DNA from: Synchiropus splendidus
Taxonomy: Eukaryota; Chordata; Actinopteri; Syngnathiformes; Callionymidae
Direction of reading: 5' to 3'
NCBI RefSeq assembly: GCF_027744825.2
Contig: NC_071342.1
Span: forward strand, 21,110,501 to 21,174,500
Length of the DNA: 64,000 nucleotides
The notes beneath the pieces are model-generated. The model saw only the letters and a program-made list of their open reading frames with translations, was not told the origin of the DNA and did no database searches. Each line of letters opens with the position of its first letter. Position 1 is the stretch's first letter. Below are positions 1 through 12,599 of the stretch, one piece after another. Both the position numbers and the translations under genes were made by a program.

Positions 1-1039
1 CCGACTTGTATTGTAGATTCAAACCTCAGAACTCTGGTTTCAAATTTGGGTGAGTGGATTTCCAGTAACAGCTAAAGGTTGTGGCTGGAAGCGAGCAAAG
101 GGAACACTTAGATCATCATCATAATCGTTGGCCTGGTTTAGGTCAACAACCGTTGAAAATCACACAGCATACAGGCTTGATAGTTTAACAAGCAGATCTG
201 AGACGAGAAGACAATGGACTGGTCAAATTGAGACCATAACTTTCTTTTTTTTATGTTAGTTGATGAACAATGAGCTCGAAGTGTCTTGATTCCTGAAGGT
301 TAAACTCTTGTCTTGAACTCACTGAGACCATGTTGTTATGACTAAATTAATGGTCATAATCAAATATCTGGTCTCAGAAGCTCAGTGAAATCACATCTGC
401 ATTTCAATGGCCAACGTCGTAAATATAGCACAGGACACATGAACCAAAAGATGCAGGTTAATTCCGAGCCAGAAGATCGACTTGAACTGCTCAATCTCCA
501 GTTGGCCAATGACCACTTTGATATCCCCCTTCAAAATGCAATTACGCAGTTAAAACTAAGAGCTTGAGTTAACCGACACAGCATAACATCCAATCTAATT
601 AGAGGGCTCTTTAACAAGCTGGTAATTAGCAACAGCGTGATGCACACAGCGTGCCACTGTGGGGTTGAACTTGTGCAGAGACCCTGTTGACTGGGCCACC
701 CTTTGTGTTTGATTGGTTCCCTCTGGGGAGCAATTCATCACTGAAATATGGTTATATTTCCTTTCAGTCTGCTGTCTGGGTATGTTCTAGAGGTCAGGAG
801 GAAATTTGGACTCTGTCCTCTTTTAACAGCCACAGCGTTGCTTTCCAGAATCTCCCCTATAGATGGTCCACTTGAAGGCGAGAAATGACATAAAACAAGG
901 ACAATCTGAATAAACAAAGAGGTCATTGAGCGAAGTCAATAAACAAGCCAATATATATGCAAGTCAATCATAGCAGATGAGTTTTGCTACGTGAGGTAAA
1001 CCACATGAAGACATAGATCATAAGCTATCGCCCGCTCCG

Positions 1040-1375
1040 CCCTGAAACATACCCACGCTAAGTTTCATCAAGCAGCCGCCGGCGCTCTCACAGTTCCTTG
1101 TTGCTTTTCCGTTTGCCCGACTCCTCCCCTCATCCCCGGCAGCTCGTCTACCTCTGACCTCCACAGCTTTACGTTAGCAACATTAATTTAACAAACAAAA
1201 ATCAATCGGCTGAGGACAAAGAGGGAAGGCCCTCGTTATTACACCACGGAGGACACACCCTCTGGCGGGCTGGCTGTTTTTATAGGTAATAATTTAACAG
1301 GGGGCGGCAGCGGCGGGACACAAAGGGTGTGCTCATTTCCACTGACCCCTGAAGATGAGTCACAGCAAATAAACA
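1040..1375. promoter_or_regulatory. Enhancer-like non-coding block
   Basis: A GC-richer, high-complexity stretch inside AT-rich intron 4, followed by homeodomain-type cores (CATTAATTTAAC, GGTAATAATTTAAC). It has no open frame of note and no repeat signature. Called on texture only; a cross-species alignment would decide. Confidence 0.3.
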
Positions 1376-1724
1376 TGTGCCTGCCTTAACAACATCAGAA
1401 AATTCAAAGACAATTTCGGGGGTATTGAACATGTACTTCCTCTTTTGAATAAAAAACTTGTTTGTTTTTTTTTAAATGCAGTGGAGTGCTGAAATGAATT
1501 CAGTTCAGTCATAGGCATGTGACGTGACTTTTCTGCTTCTACGCACAAAAAAACAGACTTTGATTAGATTAGCAAAATATGAGACTCCACTGCTGCCAAG
1601 ATATTTCCGAAAAGTGGGTGATTTGATAAAGTAGCAAATCTGGTTTATGAGTCATTAATATGCAGTCTATAACATAGACATGACAACGATATTAGACACA
1701 ATTTTACAAATCTGAGAGTCGAAG

Positions 1725-2060
1725 GAAACGGCTGCCTCGGGAGCCAGTAGTGCCATTAATCTGACAGCGAGCGAGGGATCATCAGGAGGTGGAGTGACGG
1801 AGTGTTTAAAACGGCCTATGTGTTTAAAATGTGCTGCACAATACCTGCTAATTCTATTAAGTGCCTCTGTGGTGCGGCGGCGTGGCTGCCGGTTGATGTA
1901 AATGGACGGCTGGTTGACTAAACAATGCAATAGCATTAGAATAAGGTGATTGGATGAGGGAATGGAGTAGCGGGTTCTGAGCCCGACCACCGGACCTTGC
2001 CAAGTCCATTACGCGTATTGGAGACAACATGATATCCGTCAGGGGAAAGTTGCCAGCCAA
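1725..2060. promoter_or_regulatory. Enhancer-like non-coding block
   Basis: High-complexity sequence with CCATTAATCTGACAG, GCTAATTCTATTAAG and CAATGCAATAGCATTAG, typical of deeply conserved developmental elements. Two overlapping minus-strand open frames here look incidental. The call is inference from texture and homeodomain-like sites. Confidence 0.33.
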
Positions 2061-3659
2061 GCGAGAGAGGGGAACAAGGAGGAGAGAGGTGGTGGTTTTG
2101 TTGAGCCTTCATCCTCAAGATGGCTTCCACCTCGCGACATCCAGGTGTAGTAATGCAATCAAATGAGAACCGTCGCAAACAATCCCCCCCCCCCAACAAC
2201 GCTTTTTCAATCTGCTCTGAGGTCTTCGGTGTGTTTTAGGAGATTCTGGCACTTAGGTGGTTCAAGGACGATGAAAGACCCAAGTTAGTGTTCAGCAACA
2301 TTGGGCTTCCATGCGTTTTTCTACATCAATTCAACCACGTACAGAGACCAATCACATAAAACCTGGTTTCACCAGCTCTGCAATCTATAGATGGACGTAA
2401 GTGAAACCGACTTCAGACAGTCAGCGAACAGCTATCAAGTAAATAATGATATTGTCAGGACTTGGTTCCAGCTCTAGTGGCTTTTCTTCTCCTTTCATTT
2501 TCATCCCCGATTTGATAGCAGCTCTACAATTCTCCGACCTTTGCAAAAACAACTTATTGTGAACGCATTCATTCATCTGTGTGTTTCCATTACGGGGTTC
2601 CACATGGCTGGAGTCTATGTGGGACGAGAGGTGTGAGGCATGTAACCAGCCCTTTGTAGACAGACACTCACAACATCACAAATAATTTCACCTTTAGGTC
2701 ACCATTAGGAGCAGGGCAGGATTAATGTTATCACAAGTGGCATGTGAAGACATGAGTTTAATGCGCGTCAGCCCTAAGGAATATTGAACTTCAGCATGAG
2801 GGACACGAGAGACACCAGACCAAAAGTTCTAAGGACTTGTGAACACAGAATGGAGCAGAATAAGGGACACGTGACTGAGTGAGGCCTAAGAGTTTAACAT
2901 GAGGGGTGGAGGAAGAGGAATAAATCCACTCTAACAATTATGTAGAGGTTTGTGTGAGTATTGAAACATTTGAACCTCAGTTGCAGTGACATTTTTATGT
3001 AATTCTAACGTATGTAATTCTCCACAGCTCAGCTGATCACAACACACCAACTGAGTTGTGTCTGCAAGCTTAAAACTTGAGACACACAATCAGCCTTGTT
3101 GGTCCACAAGTCCCTGTTCTTATGCACCAGATCATCATTTAGAGCAGCTCATTAAAGGCACTTGTTTGGAGTGCAATTCTCCCAGTGTGTTCAGGGGAGA
3201 CAAGTCAAGGGGTTGTTTCCACCACTGTAATGACTCTTCAAAACAAGGAATTGCGGGGATATAATGGAATGACGTCCTCCCCTGATATTAACCATATGTG
3301 CGTGACACAGGGCTGCAGCCAGGAGATCAATTCCCAGAGAAAGTGTCTTTTGAAGAGATGGGATAAGAGGGAGAATCACGCACTGGCACTTTCAACCGCT
3401 AGTCAGGGAGGGGGGGTGTTTGGATAACAGGTTGGTGGCTTGCTAAAAGTCCCACCGCCCCTGTATCTATCTGCTAGTCGCTTCCTCTGCCTTGTTCTTG
3501 TACATGATACCTGGAATGGCTCTCCCAAAGGAGGCAGGAGATATAGATAAATATATATATACACACTTAGAAGAAGAAAGGTCAGCGGGCTGAATGTGGC
3601 TGGCAAACAGGCAGTGGGGGTCCAGGGGTCTGGGGATGAATCACAGGAGAATTGGTGCA

Positions 3660-4470
3660 TGGCAGTGAATGAATAACCCGCCATGGCTCCCCAAACCCCA
3701 TTATTTCCCTCCTTCTCCAGCGAGGCCTGAAATTCATGTCTGCGCATGCTGCCAGTTCATTAGGGGAGGATGTCATTCCTCTTCTGGCTGCAGCAGGACA
3801 GGCCAGGCGGGCCCCAGGAGGACCCCGGCTCGGTTTAATTCCACATCAGCTGCTCCACCGAGGGCCTTAATCTCTGGCTGTGTGATCAATACTATATCAG
3901 TGTAAATTAAAATGACAATTTTAAAGTAATTAAGCCTGTTAATGCTCGATTCAAATGTCATTATTTGAAAGAGGAGACGAAGGGGGTGGCTCCGGCTCTC
4001 CTGTGTGTGTGTGTGCGTGTGTGTGTCCATGTCCACAGTCACAGGTAAAAAGCTTTAACTGGAGCAGCACAATGTTGTCGCTGAAGACACCAAAAAAGGG
4101 GCTTAAAAAAAAGCAGATTAACTCTCCACCCATGCCGGCCTTGAGACCTCTCCAATTTCAGAGGAGGGTAACCCAATTGCTGAAATTTGATTTGTACATC
4201 CAAACCCAATTACGGCCATATTAGATGAAAAGTGGCAGGGAGAGAATGCTCGACGAGGAAGACAGGGAAAATAGAAGGGGCGGGAGAGGGCGCAGGGCAA
4301 AAAAGAAACGTTACACAATAAAAAAGCACTTAACTATAGAATGAAGCCCAGCAGTAATTGCCTGATTTGATTATTTTCGGCTCCCTCCTCACTCTGCTTT
4401 TGAAAGGCTATTTAGAGTCATTGTGAGGCTTGGAGTGAAATAAATGGGGCCCAACATTAACCTTGGCCCT
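3660..4470. promoter_or_regulatory. Enhancer-like block with clustered homeodomain cores
   Basis: The best enhancer candidate by eye. A TAATTA core lies at 3927-3932 inside an AT-rich stretch, followed by an inverted repeat TTCAAAT-GTCATT-ATTTGAA at 3950-3969. Further on come CCCAATTGC and CCCAATTACGG (about 4.17-4.22 kb) and CAGTAATTGCCTGATTTG (about 4.35 kb). It is interrupted only by a TG microsatellite at 4.00-4.03 kb and followed by another at 4.47 kb. It has no coding signature. Confidence 0.42.
4002..4026. repeat. (TG)n microsatellite
   Basis: A TG tract with one TGCG interruption. It lies inside the enhancer-like block. Confidence 0.9.
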
Positions 4471-4499
4471 GTGTGTGCGTGTGTGTGTGTTTGTGTGTC
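4470..4499. repeat. (TG)n microsatellite
   Basis: An interrupted TG tract at the far edge of the 3.66-4.47 kb block. Confidence 0.88.
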
Positions 4500-5094
4500 T
4501 CAAGTGAGGTGAGGTGATGTGTAAGTGAAAAGGAAATTAAATGATCACATTGTTGGTTGTTATTATGACAGGCTCACAGCCTATAGCCAGCGACCCCCCT
4601 CTGCTGCTCCCACACTGGATTCACCAATTACACCTCGTCGCACAAGCCCACTCGCAGTTAGGACTGAACCGGTAACATGATTTGGGAGCAGAAGATTCAG
4701 TTACTCCTTATTTATCCAAACATGCATGCAGAATCACCACACCTGGCTGTTTGAGGAATGCATTTTTGTGATCAGGTTATGCTCCGACACATTTAGCAGA
4801 TTACCTAGCAACCTTTACCGCACAAACATCCCGCTTCAAATGCAGTTGGGCTCGGCTTCTAATGCGCTCAGTACTGGTTATTGGTCATCATCTGGCATAG
4901 TAGCATGAGGCGAATCTAAGGCCAACATGATGACAGAAAACTGTTCCTTTCATAAATATTTAAAAAATTAATGAACTTTAAGCAACATTTCCAACAACTA
5001 AAAAATAATGACACATTCATATATATTTATTGATTTATCTGACTGCACTGTAAAAACATTATTTTTAGTTATTATTAAATGAGCTTTTAGTGTG

Positions 5095-5405
5095 CAATCG
5101 GTTCCGACCAACCAGTCGTAAGTCAGATTGGATGCAAGTTGAATGCCACTCAAAATAGGCAACGCGAGGCTTATAGGTCCTACTGTAGTGGTAGAGCACT
5201 GTGTGAGAGTGACATGCAGGGATACTGCGCTGCCATAACTGTCGTACGCGATACCAGCTGACTGCCATAATTGTCGTATGCATTGCCGGGCTGCTACGTG
5301 CTGCGGTGCCAGACATTGAATAAAAAAAAATAAGCATCTGCTGGCTGTGGTCGTAAGTACGGGTGGACGCAAGACGAGCAGGTCGTAAGTCGGATGTTAC
5401 TTATA
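5095..5405. repeat. Interspersed repeat with five GTCGTA subunits
   Basis: GTCGTA occurs at 5115-5120, 5241-5246, 5273-5278, 5350-5355 and 5382-5387, and the outer ones share GTCGTAAGTC(A/G)GAT. The inner pair is a tandem duplication of about 32 bp (CTGCCATAA(C/T)TGTCGTA). It is CpG-rich relative to its flanks and reads as an old mobile-element fragment. The family is not identified. Confidence 0.55.
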
Positions 5406-6069
5406 TAGCCTTCAGACACCTGTTTGGTGTCTCAAAAGTTCTGGCCAGTATAGCAGACAAAGAACAGTTCACACCAGATCCTCAGACCCTTTGCAAGAGG
5501 GTTTTGGCCCCTGCAGACTGTTAACGCAAGTCCAGCTAATGTCAATGAGCTGTGCATCGTGGATCCAAGGACCATTAATCGAGTAGACTCCCCTCTCTCA
5601 AACCTCTCATCATCGAGCAAGGAACATTAACAACCGACAAAAATTACCATCAAACAATGAGAGCCACCAGAAAACAATCAAAAAACAAAGAACTTGCTGC
5701 AACACTGTACTATTTTGAGCATTGTAGCATTGCAACCATCAGCTTGTAAAGCAGGCAACAGTGAAACATCCCAAGGAAGACATTTGTTATTGTAATGATC
5801 CAACTTCATTCTCTCGGCTGAAGTAATGACTGACAGTTAGTACCAACCAGTCATGTCGCGACAAGCGCAACCATTATAGTCGATAGCTCAGAGCATCAGC
5901 TATACTTATGTCACGCAGTAAAAGGCAAGTGTGAAGTGCAGATGAATTCTATTCTTGCACCTGGATTTCTTCAGATCCTACCATGGAATAATTGGCGTCA
6001 AAGATATCACCAAGAAGTGAGTGACACAATTCTGACCGCACTTGCTACAAGAATTCTGGTCACTGTCCC

Positions 6070-6410
6070 ATTAGCACCGTCGTGCCATGAATTATTAAAT
6101 TAGTGCCAATAGCTGGCAGATAGAAAGCTTTGCTGCTGGAAAACAAGGGCAACCTGTGGGTATTTAATTAGCAGGGGGCGCTCCTGTGAATGCCTGATCG
6201 AGCAGCAGCTTTAGGAAAAGGCCGCAGGGCGCTGGGCGTCCTGTTGGTTTGTATCCAAGCTGTCTGATCCATCATGTTGTGAGTTGACTGGTGTTTGCAG
6301 AAGCAGCTCTTATTAATTATCAGCTCGTTTGGAGAGCAGGGGGCGTGATAGGTCTCTTGATCGATGGAAGCGGCGGGTCCAAGAAAACTCCGCTGAGGGT
6401 GATTAAGGTC
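6070..6410. promoter_or_regulatory. Enhancer-like block with CTCF-like sites
   Basis: AT-rich homeodomain cores (GAATTATTAAATTAG, TTTAATTAGC, TATTAATTATC) alternate with GC-rich runs. Two GCAGGGGGCG cores (6171-6180 and 6336-6345) resemble CTCF sites. It shows no reading frame or repeat family. Inference from motif content. Confidence 0.38.
6168..6181 (+). promoter_or_regulatory. CTCF-like motif
   Basis: TTAGCAGGGGGCGC fits the vertebrate CTCF core (CCASYAGRKGGCRS) except for the first two bases. It directly abuts a TTAATTA homeodomain core. Confidence 0.45.
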
Positions 6411-8084
6411 GATGTTTGATTCCAGCGAAAGTCAGTAAGCCAAACAGGTTTTCAGGTTCGATGATGACTGAATAACCAGAGGCATTAATTCAACCATTGT
6501 TGGTCCAACACTGTCTCATGTCTCCATGCATCCAAACCACCTGGGCTTCCTCACTCTCTCTCAAAACCTGTGCCTCTGATATTCTCATTTCTAGTCATTC
6601 CTAATGACAAACTCAGTATCTGCATCGCTGACTATTCTAACTCTGCTTCATTTAAACCTTGACTGGTCAATGTAAAACAACGTAATCCAGGTCTAATTTC
6701 ACGTGAGCCCAACTCACAAAACAGGTGTCCTAGCCTATCAGAGAAAGGACCTTCGACCCTCAAAAGGATAATACATTTTTTTTAAAGATATATTTTTTCC
6801 ATACTTGCTCATCATCTTCATACACAAATAAAACTTTTTGGTTGACATTCGATTGCCTCCTAAGATGTTGACGTAAAATCTGAACATGATTTTAATGTCA
6901 TAATGAGATGAGAGAGATGAAGTTAGACTGATAAAGATCTTTCCCATTTACAGTTCATGACCCGTTCTGAACTCAATAAAGATGTCGGGGCCAAGACTGA
7001 AAACCAACTGGAAAGGGATTTAACACGATTACGCTCCACATGACGATTGTTAAATCTCATGAGCGCTTATCTTCCATCTTGACAAAATAAAAAGACTGTT
7101 TTAGCGGTAAATTTTCACAACAATTACCAATTCACAGCTGGAGAAATAAAATGGGCCAGAAACTTTTTTTTCTGGAACAGACTGAGGGCAGGCACTTTTA
7201 TTTTTTACGCATAAATAGCAAATATGGGGCGTTTATTTTACAGACCATTTTGAAGGGCCTCAAACTAACATGAAAACAAACTGGTATGGTTGTTTTCTCT
7301 GTCATACAATTCGCGACAAGGACAGAATAAAAAGAAAACTGTTGAAGAATATTAAGATGTCCATGGCTAAAATATATCAGATTAGATTAGAAGTCCTTCA
7401 TTTGTCTCACAGTAGGTAAATTCATAGATGTAAGATTTGTGGATCAAAATTTTTTTGATTTTGTCCGCACATGCATGGAATAAACAGAAGTTTAAGTAGA
7501 ATTAGTTGATCTGTATGATTTTAAAACGAATCATAACTTAAAAACAATGTTATTGAAAAGAACACAAAATGCAAGAACATTTATACACAGAGCTATATAA
7601 TGGAATGGATGCAATGGAAATGGGAAAAACATACAAACCATTTTGGCTCTATATGACAAAAATATACAGATTTTCACATACATATTGACATATTGTTACC
7701 AGATGGTAACTCATGAATGCATAAAAAGTATGTACTATCAAAAGATTTAACATAAATTGACTGACTCTTATTGAACAGTTTTGTGTGTCCAGCACAAAAA
7801 TGCATTAGAAATGCTGAGAGAAACTCAGATGTTATCACAAGATGTGATGCCATTCCTGTTCTTCCCACTCCTCTAAACACACGTTCTTTGGACTACAGTA
7901 GTGCCAATGAATGTAGAGCAGCTTATTCTCTTCCAGAATCTGATGGACTGTCGTCCGTATGAACATATAGTGAACATCAATTGTGTGTTATTTGTTCATA
8001 AATGCGTGTAAATGGTGCTTGCAGAGACAGTGCTGCAGAGCTGTGCTCTTGTGGGGTTGTTCAAGGGGCTTCTCCTTATCCTTC

Positions 8085-8300
8085 AAGGACTGGGAGAGTT
8101 GTGAGGCCTCTCAATAGAGAGAGGATTATGGAAATCAAAGCGAGGAGATTAGCTAATGGGAATATAATGGCCGGTGACTGCCCGGGTCATCTGGGCCATG
8201 TAAATGAAGCGGCTGTAGTCGGATCGATACATATGGACTAAATGCTGGCCGGCAATAGCGCTACATGAGTAATGGCGGACACGAACGACAACAAAAACAG
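8085..8300. promoter_or_regulatory. Enhancer-like non-coding block
   Basis: High-complexity sequence with TTAGCTAATGGG, CATGTAAATGAAG and GGACTAAATGC and no repeat signature. Small open frames overlap on both strands but none resembles a known protein. Inference only. Confidence 0.32.
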
Positions 8301-8889
8301 ACACACACCCGGTGTAAGGGCTTGACGCCAGCAGGCAGGAGTGAGCTTTCAACAAAAGGAACCCAAGCTCAAATGGGGAACGGGTTATATCGCTCTCCCT
8401 GCTTCCTCTCACTGATGTCAACAAGCGACACATCGGGCTCTGATACAGCAGCGATCTATTCATCCTCGAGTGGACCAGCAAAGGACTGAATGTCCTTGTG
8501 GACAATCAATAATGAAGCGGCAAAGGTGATCAAACAGTGAGACAGAATTCAGACCCAAAGAAGACTATGATTAAGATATTCAACCCAGACAAGCTGATTC
8601 AGAAGTGACAAGTGGTGGTTCCGGTGAGACATGAACTACAGAACTGTGACCTTGTTTTATACAGAATAAGGACCATTGAGGTGTTAAAAAAAAGCTTGAA
8701 GGCTTGAAGGCCTAAGAGGCTAGCAAAACCTGACTCTTTGCTCAGTAGTTTTGAATATTGCATGGATGGATTGACAATCCACATGAAAGTGGAGATGACT
8801 AATTGCATGTTTCACTCTCACGCTGACAATAAATGTAACACTGAAACCAAGTTGGCGACATCAAGTGGAGGTGACGACCATTTTGAACA

Positions 8890-9180
8890 TGGGCCTAATT
8901 GAAACGACCCTCCTGTATATATCAGAATACCATTTGAGCGTGTCAGATTATTTTCAATATCAGGTGCGGCGGCGGGACTTCGGCTCGGCCTTTCACCCCT
9001 CTCATTTTCATTCCTGCCCGCCTCGACGCCGCCATTCATCAGGGCCCAGGCAGAGGACACCTCCCGCCTGCTCGCAAATGCACAGAGCAGGCAATAAAAT
9101 TAACCTTGTGGCAATTGTTTTCCCACCCGTTTGATGGCCTGGTGTCAGCTCATCTGTTATGGCAGAGAGGGATAAAGAAG
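8890..9180. promoter_or_regulatory. Enhancer-like non-coding block
   Basis: CCATTTGAGCGTGTCAGATT, then a CpG-containing GC-rich core (8960-9070), then CAATAAAATTAACC and GGCAATTGTTTTCCC. The alternation of GC-rich and AT-rich motif clusters resembles conserved developmental enhancers. Not coding as far as can be seen. Confidence 0.35.
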
Positions 9181-9740
9181 TCAAGTCAGATGTGCAAAAA
9201 ATTATGACTCAAGGCAGCAGGAGGGGGAGCTTGAATGAAGCAGCGCTAATGTGAGATCATAAAGGTGTTCCACGTTGATTTGTGCAGAAAAACACCAAGA
9301 GGTTGGTTTTATATAGAGTGTGATGTGTTTAGCGACACCCACACTGAGCAAGAGAGGAAGGAGGGGGCTTCCTAGGGTGTTTATTTGCTCTCCTAGCCGA
9401 TCAATATTTTTAATTTGGGTCCAAGTTATTATTTTTCACATCACTGCGTCCGGAAGCCGAGTAAAGTGGCTCATATTTTAGCACTAAAAAGATCGATATG
9501 ACAGGCTCACCTTCATTCTGCCCCCTTTGGTGGCCGAGGGGCTGCACATCATCACAGACGGAGGCGAGGCACAAACGGGACCGCCCTGCGCTGGAATCAG
9601 ATCATTATCTGTGGCCGGAGACACGTGGCTCCCGGAAACACCGCCACCTCTAACACAGCTGATTTACTTCTTCGGGTAATGCGTCGATATGTTGAGTACG
9701 AAGATAAGATGCTGTGGAATGTGCGGGGCAGAAATGAACT

Positions 9741-9832
9741 GGGAGGGCGGAGGGCTTCACTCCCAGATTGAAATAGTTGTAACAAATGCGCCACTTCTCC
9801 ACCTCTTTACACGGGCCATTAATTATATTTAC
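9741..9832 (+). promoter_or_regulatory. Duplicated non-coding element, copy 1
   Basis: A 92-bp unit ending in CCATTAATTATATTTAC (TAATTA core at 9820-9825). It aligns with 10401-10494 at 82 of 92 positions plus one 2-base gap. The unit includes a 21-base identical run (9792-9812) and a 14-base identical run AGGGCTTCACTCCC. It is not low-complexity and not a repeat family I recognise. Confidence 0.7.
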
Positions 9833-10146
9833 CTCTGCTTTTCAAACCTCCTCACAGAGCCAGCAGCAACACTCTGCAGCGCACACCTGAGATTTATTAA
9901 TTGATATTCAATGCTACCGTGTATTTCGATAATTGCAATTGATAACCAGCAACATCACTATACAACCTGCTGTGCTGACTATGGACTGACCAAACTTCAA
10001 TTTGTGGGCATTGGTCTATAAGGGCTTGCATAAGCTACAAGCAAAAAAACTGAGTTAATAGTTCAGTACTTGTTCCTTTTCGATACTACAATGGTACTAA
10101 TATGGATGCAAAGCACATCTTTTCTTTGACCACATCTCTCACCCCA

Positions 10147-10180
10147 TGTAACTAGGATAGACTCCAGCAACCCCAGAAAC
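10147..10180. repeat. Short fragment of the same teleost repeat
   Basis: ACTAGGATAGACTCCAGCAA, then CCCCAG: the GGATAGGCTCCAGC part of the same teleost repeat as at 16.5 kb. Confidence 0.45.
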
Positions 10181-10400
10181 ATACTCTTGAAAATTACCAT
10201 TTAAAGAGTCAACTATAATTCCATATCATAAGCATTTTAAGTACGCCCAAACATTAGAGCGCTGGGTAGCATGTTGGAGCATAGTTTTACGATGCATTAC
10301 ACTGGCAGACTTTAGAGCGCGGCACTTCTTCTCATGGCTAAAAACAAAAACACACACCGTTTTACGAGCATAACTGTGGACGTCCAGTGCGGCGTGGACG

Positions 10401-10494
10401 GCGAGGGCAGAGGGCTTCACTCCCCCAGATTGAACTTGTTGTAATAAATGCATCACTTCTCCACCTCTTTACACAATCCATTAATTATATTTAC
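10401..10494 (+). promoter_or_regulatory. Duplicated non-coding element, copy 2
   Basis: The same orientation as the copy at 9741-9832, 660 bp away. The TAATTA core is at 10482-10487 and the 21-base identical run at 10454-10474. Sequences flanking the two units are not clearly alike, so the duplication is confined to the element or the flanks have drifted. Confidence 0.7.
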
Positions 10495-10612
10495 ATTTCC
10501 ACTCAAAAATACTCTCAATGGCGGCTCTCTTACGCTCATAACTCAGCGCTGATGGCAGATTCATTGATTGCCGCTCAACGCATGTCCAAAACGTGCGCTT
10601 GACACTACTGTA

Positions 10613-10636
10613 TGTGTGTGTGTGTGTGTGTGTGTG
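10613..10636. repeat. (TG)n microsatellite
   Basis: About 12 uninterrupted TG units. Confidence 0.9.
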
Positions 10637-12599
10637 AGTGTCCTGAGTGTATGAGTGATGGCCATGGAGAGTTATGGCCTGGCGATATTACTGAGCTGAC
10701 ATCTACTCCATTCAAGTGGCCTCAGCGGTGGCGTACTTCTCACCATATTGAAATAAGAGCTCTCTTAGATTTAGTTTGCAATATTTTAACCTGCTTGTGT
10801 GCCAGAGAGGCAGCGGCCTAAGAGGGGGAGGAGGAAATCTGCTCCAGGTAGTTAACCTCTGTGTGTAAAACTAACAGACTGTACACAGAGACCCTCTTCT
10901 CTCTGACCCCACTTTGGTTCTATAATACCGATATGCAAGCCGCTTTTGTTTCCTCGTAAAAAACCAGGTGATATAGGACGGCGTTTAAAAAGGCGATAAA
11001 CGCGAGTGACAAGCATTTCTGGGTGATACTGTAAACACACTGGAGCCGCGGTCCTGTCACCATAGAGAGGGACACTAAGTGTTCATAAATTCCTGGTGGA
11101 GCAGAGAGGAACTGATGATTGCATTACAGTCTCACAGGAGAATTAAAGGAGCTCACCTTTGGGGCTGCTGACAGGACGTGGTCTGAGAACATGGAGGCTC
11201 ACAGAGGACAGCGAAGCAATTACTTAAAATAACTGCTTCTTGTTTTTCTAAGGTGTTTTCTATCACATAGAATATGGAGGGAAGTCACTATAAGTGCTGA
11301 CATCTAAGCATTCATTTCCTTTTCCCAAACAATGACCTGTGAGTCAGCAGTCTGTTCATCGCTTCCCAACCTGTGATAAAATTCAACTTGCAGGTGACTC
11401 AGTGGTGAAACAACAGGCCAAAATTTGAGGACAGATGGCAAAGGAGAAAAGGAGACGTTCAGAAGTGATCATCAGATAACTAAATTCTAAGGTCAAAGTT
11501 ACACCACTGGCAAAGAGACCACAGATCGTTCAGCATCGACACCAGAAACATTTTCTCAGAACACTCTTTGAATCCCACGTCATCTGCATCAGCTTCTCTC
11601 TGGATAAACAAGTTTCAACACTGTCCTCCTGTGATGACATTATCACACACTGGAATTAGTTTGAGATTTAATTTGGGATTTAATCCATTTCAAGCGCTTC
11701 CGGCAACATAAAATGACTTGGCAGACTGAATTTGAGTCCCAAACCTTGAGTTTGACATGACAAAGTGAACTATCATGCTGCTTGGAACTTCAAAATGAAC
11801 ATGTACGCGAAAAGAGAGAGACGTTAAGGGGAACTCGGAGACCATTAGACTATGACCAACCAACAAGGAGTGTCTTTTGTGTTTTGTGGTGTAATGTTGA
11901 CCGTTATTGAACAATTTTATGAAAAAAAAGGAAAGTGACAGATAGTGATCACAGCTTAATCAGAAACACAGATGACCTGATGAGCTATGAGCAAGGACAG
12001 ACCAAGTCCTCCAAAACCCCTAGTGGACCCAAACATCAAAGGTATCATGAAGAAGACTCAGCAGAGACCGTACTGATAGAAGACCCTCCCTGAAGAGAAG
12101 CTGGTCCAGTTCTATTTCCACTTGTCAGCGCCTCTGTCACTGCCGCCAGTACAAGAGTAGTAGTAGCAGTACAAGAACAGCCAAGACTGTAGAGATCACC
12201 CGCACATCCACTCACCTGCAGACCCCTTTCATCCAGACTGCAGCCTCTCCTCCCCTTTGGTTGGCGCTACAGCGCACTGACACATGACCTTAGCAGGACG
12301 TATATGGCTCTGATCCTCTGTCTTAAAGGAAGATTGGTGTCTAATTCTTATTCACAGTCTTTGCCACGGCCATATTTGTGTGCAGTAAAATATGAAGCCA
12401 TAAAACACTGCTCTGCGGCTTGTTTGGAATTCCCACGGTGTGTGTATGACACGATTGACACAAAGTGAACAGGACAAAGTGGCTGACACTCCAGCGCCAT
12501 GTCAGGGAGAGTGTGTTAACACACGCACACACATTGACAAGAGCAGAAAAAGCAGGATCCTGTCACGGCGTGAGGCTGATTTATCCTCCGCCGCCACTC

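Noticed and set aside
3773..4042. Open frames with runs of His-Thr or Val-Cys near 4.0 kb, and similar ones near 10.6, 30.8 and 31.2-31.4 kb
   Set aside because: They are translations of TG/CA microsatellites.
12209..12240. Splice-donor-like CTGCAG/GTGAGTG on the minus strand, considered as INPP5A exon 5
   Set aside because: The codons before it do not match the family and no acceptor frames an exon of the right content.
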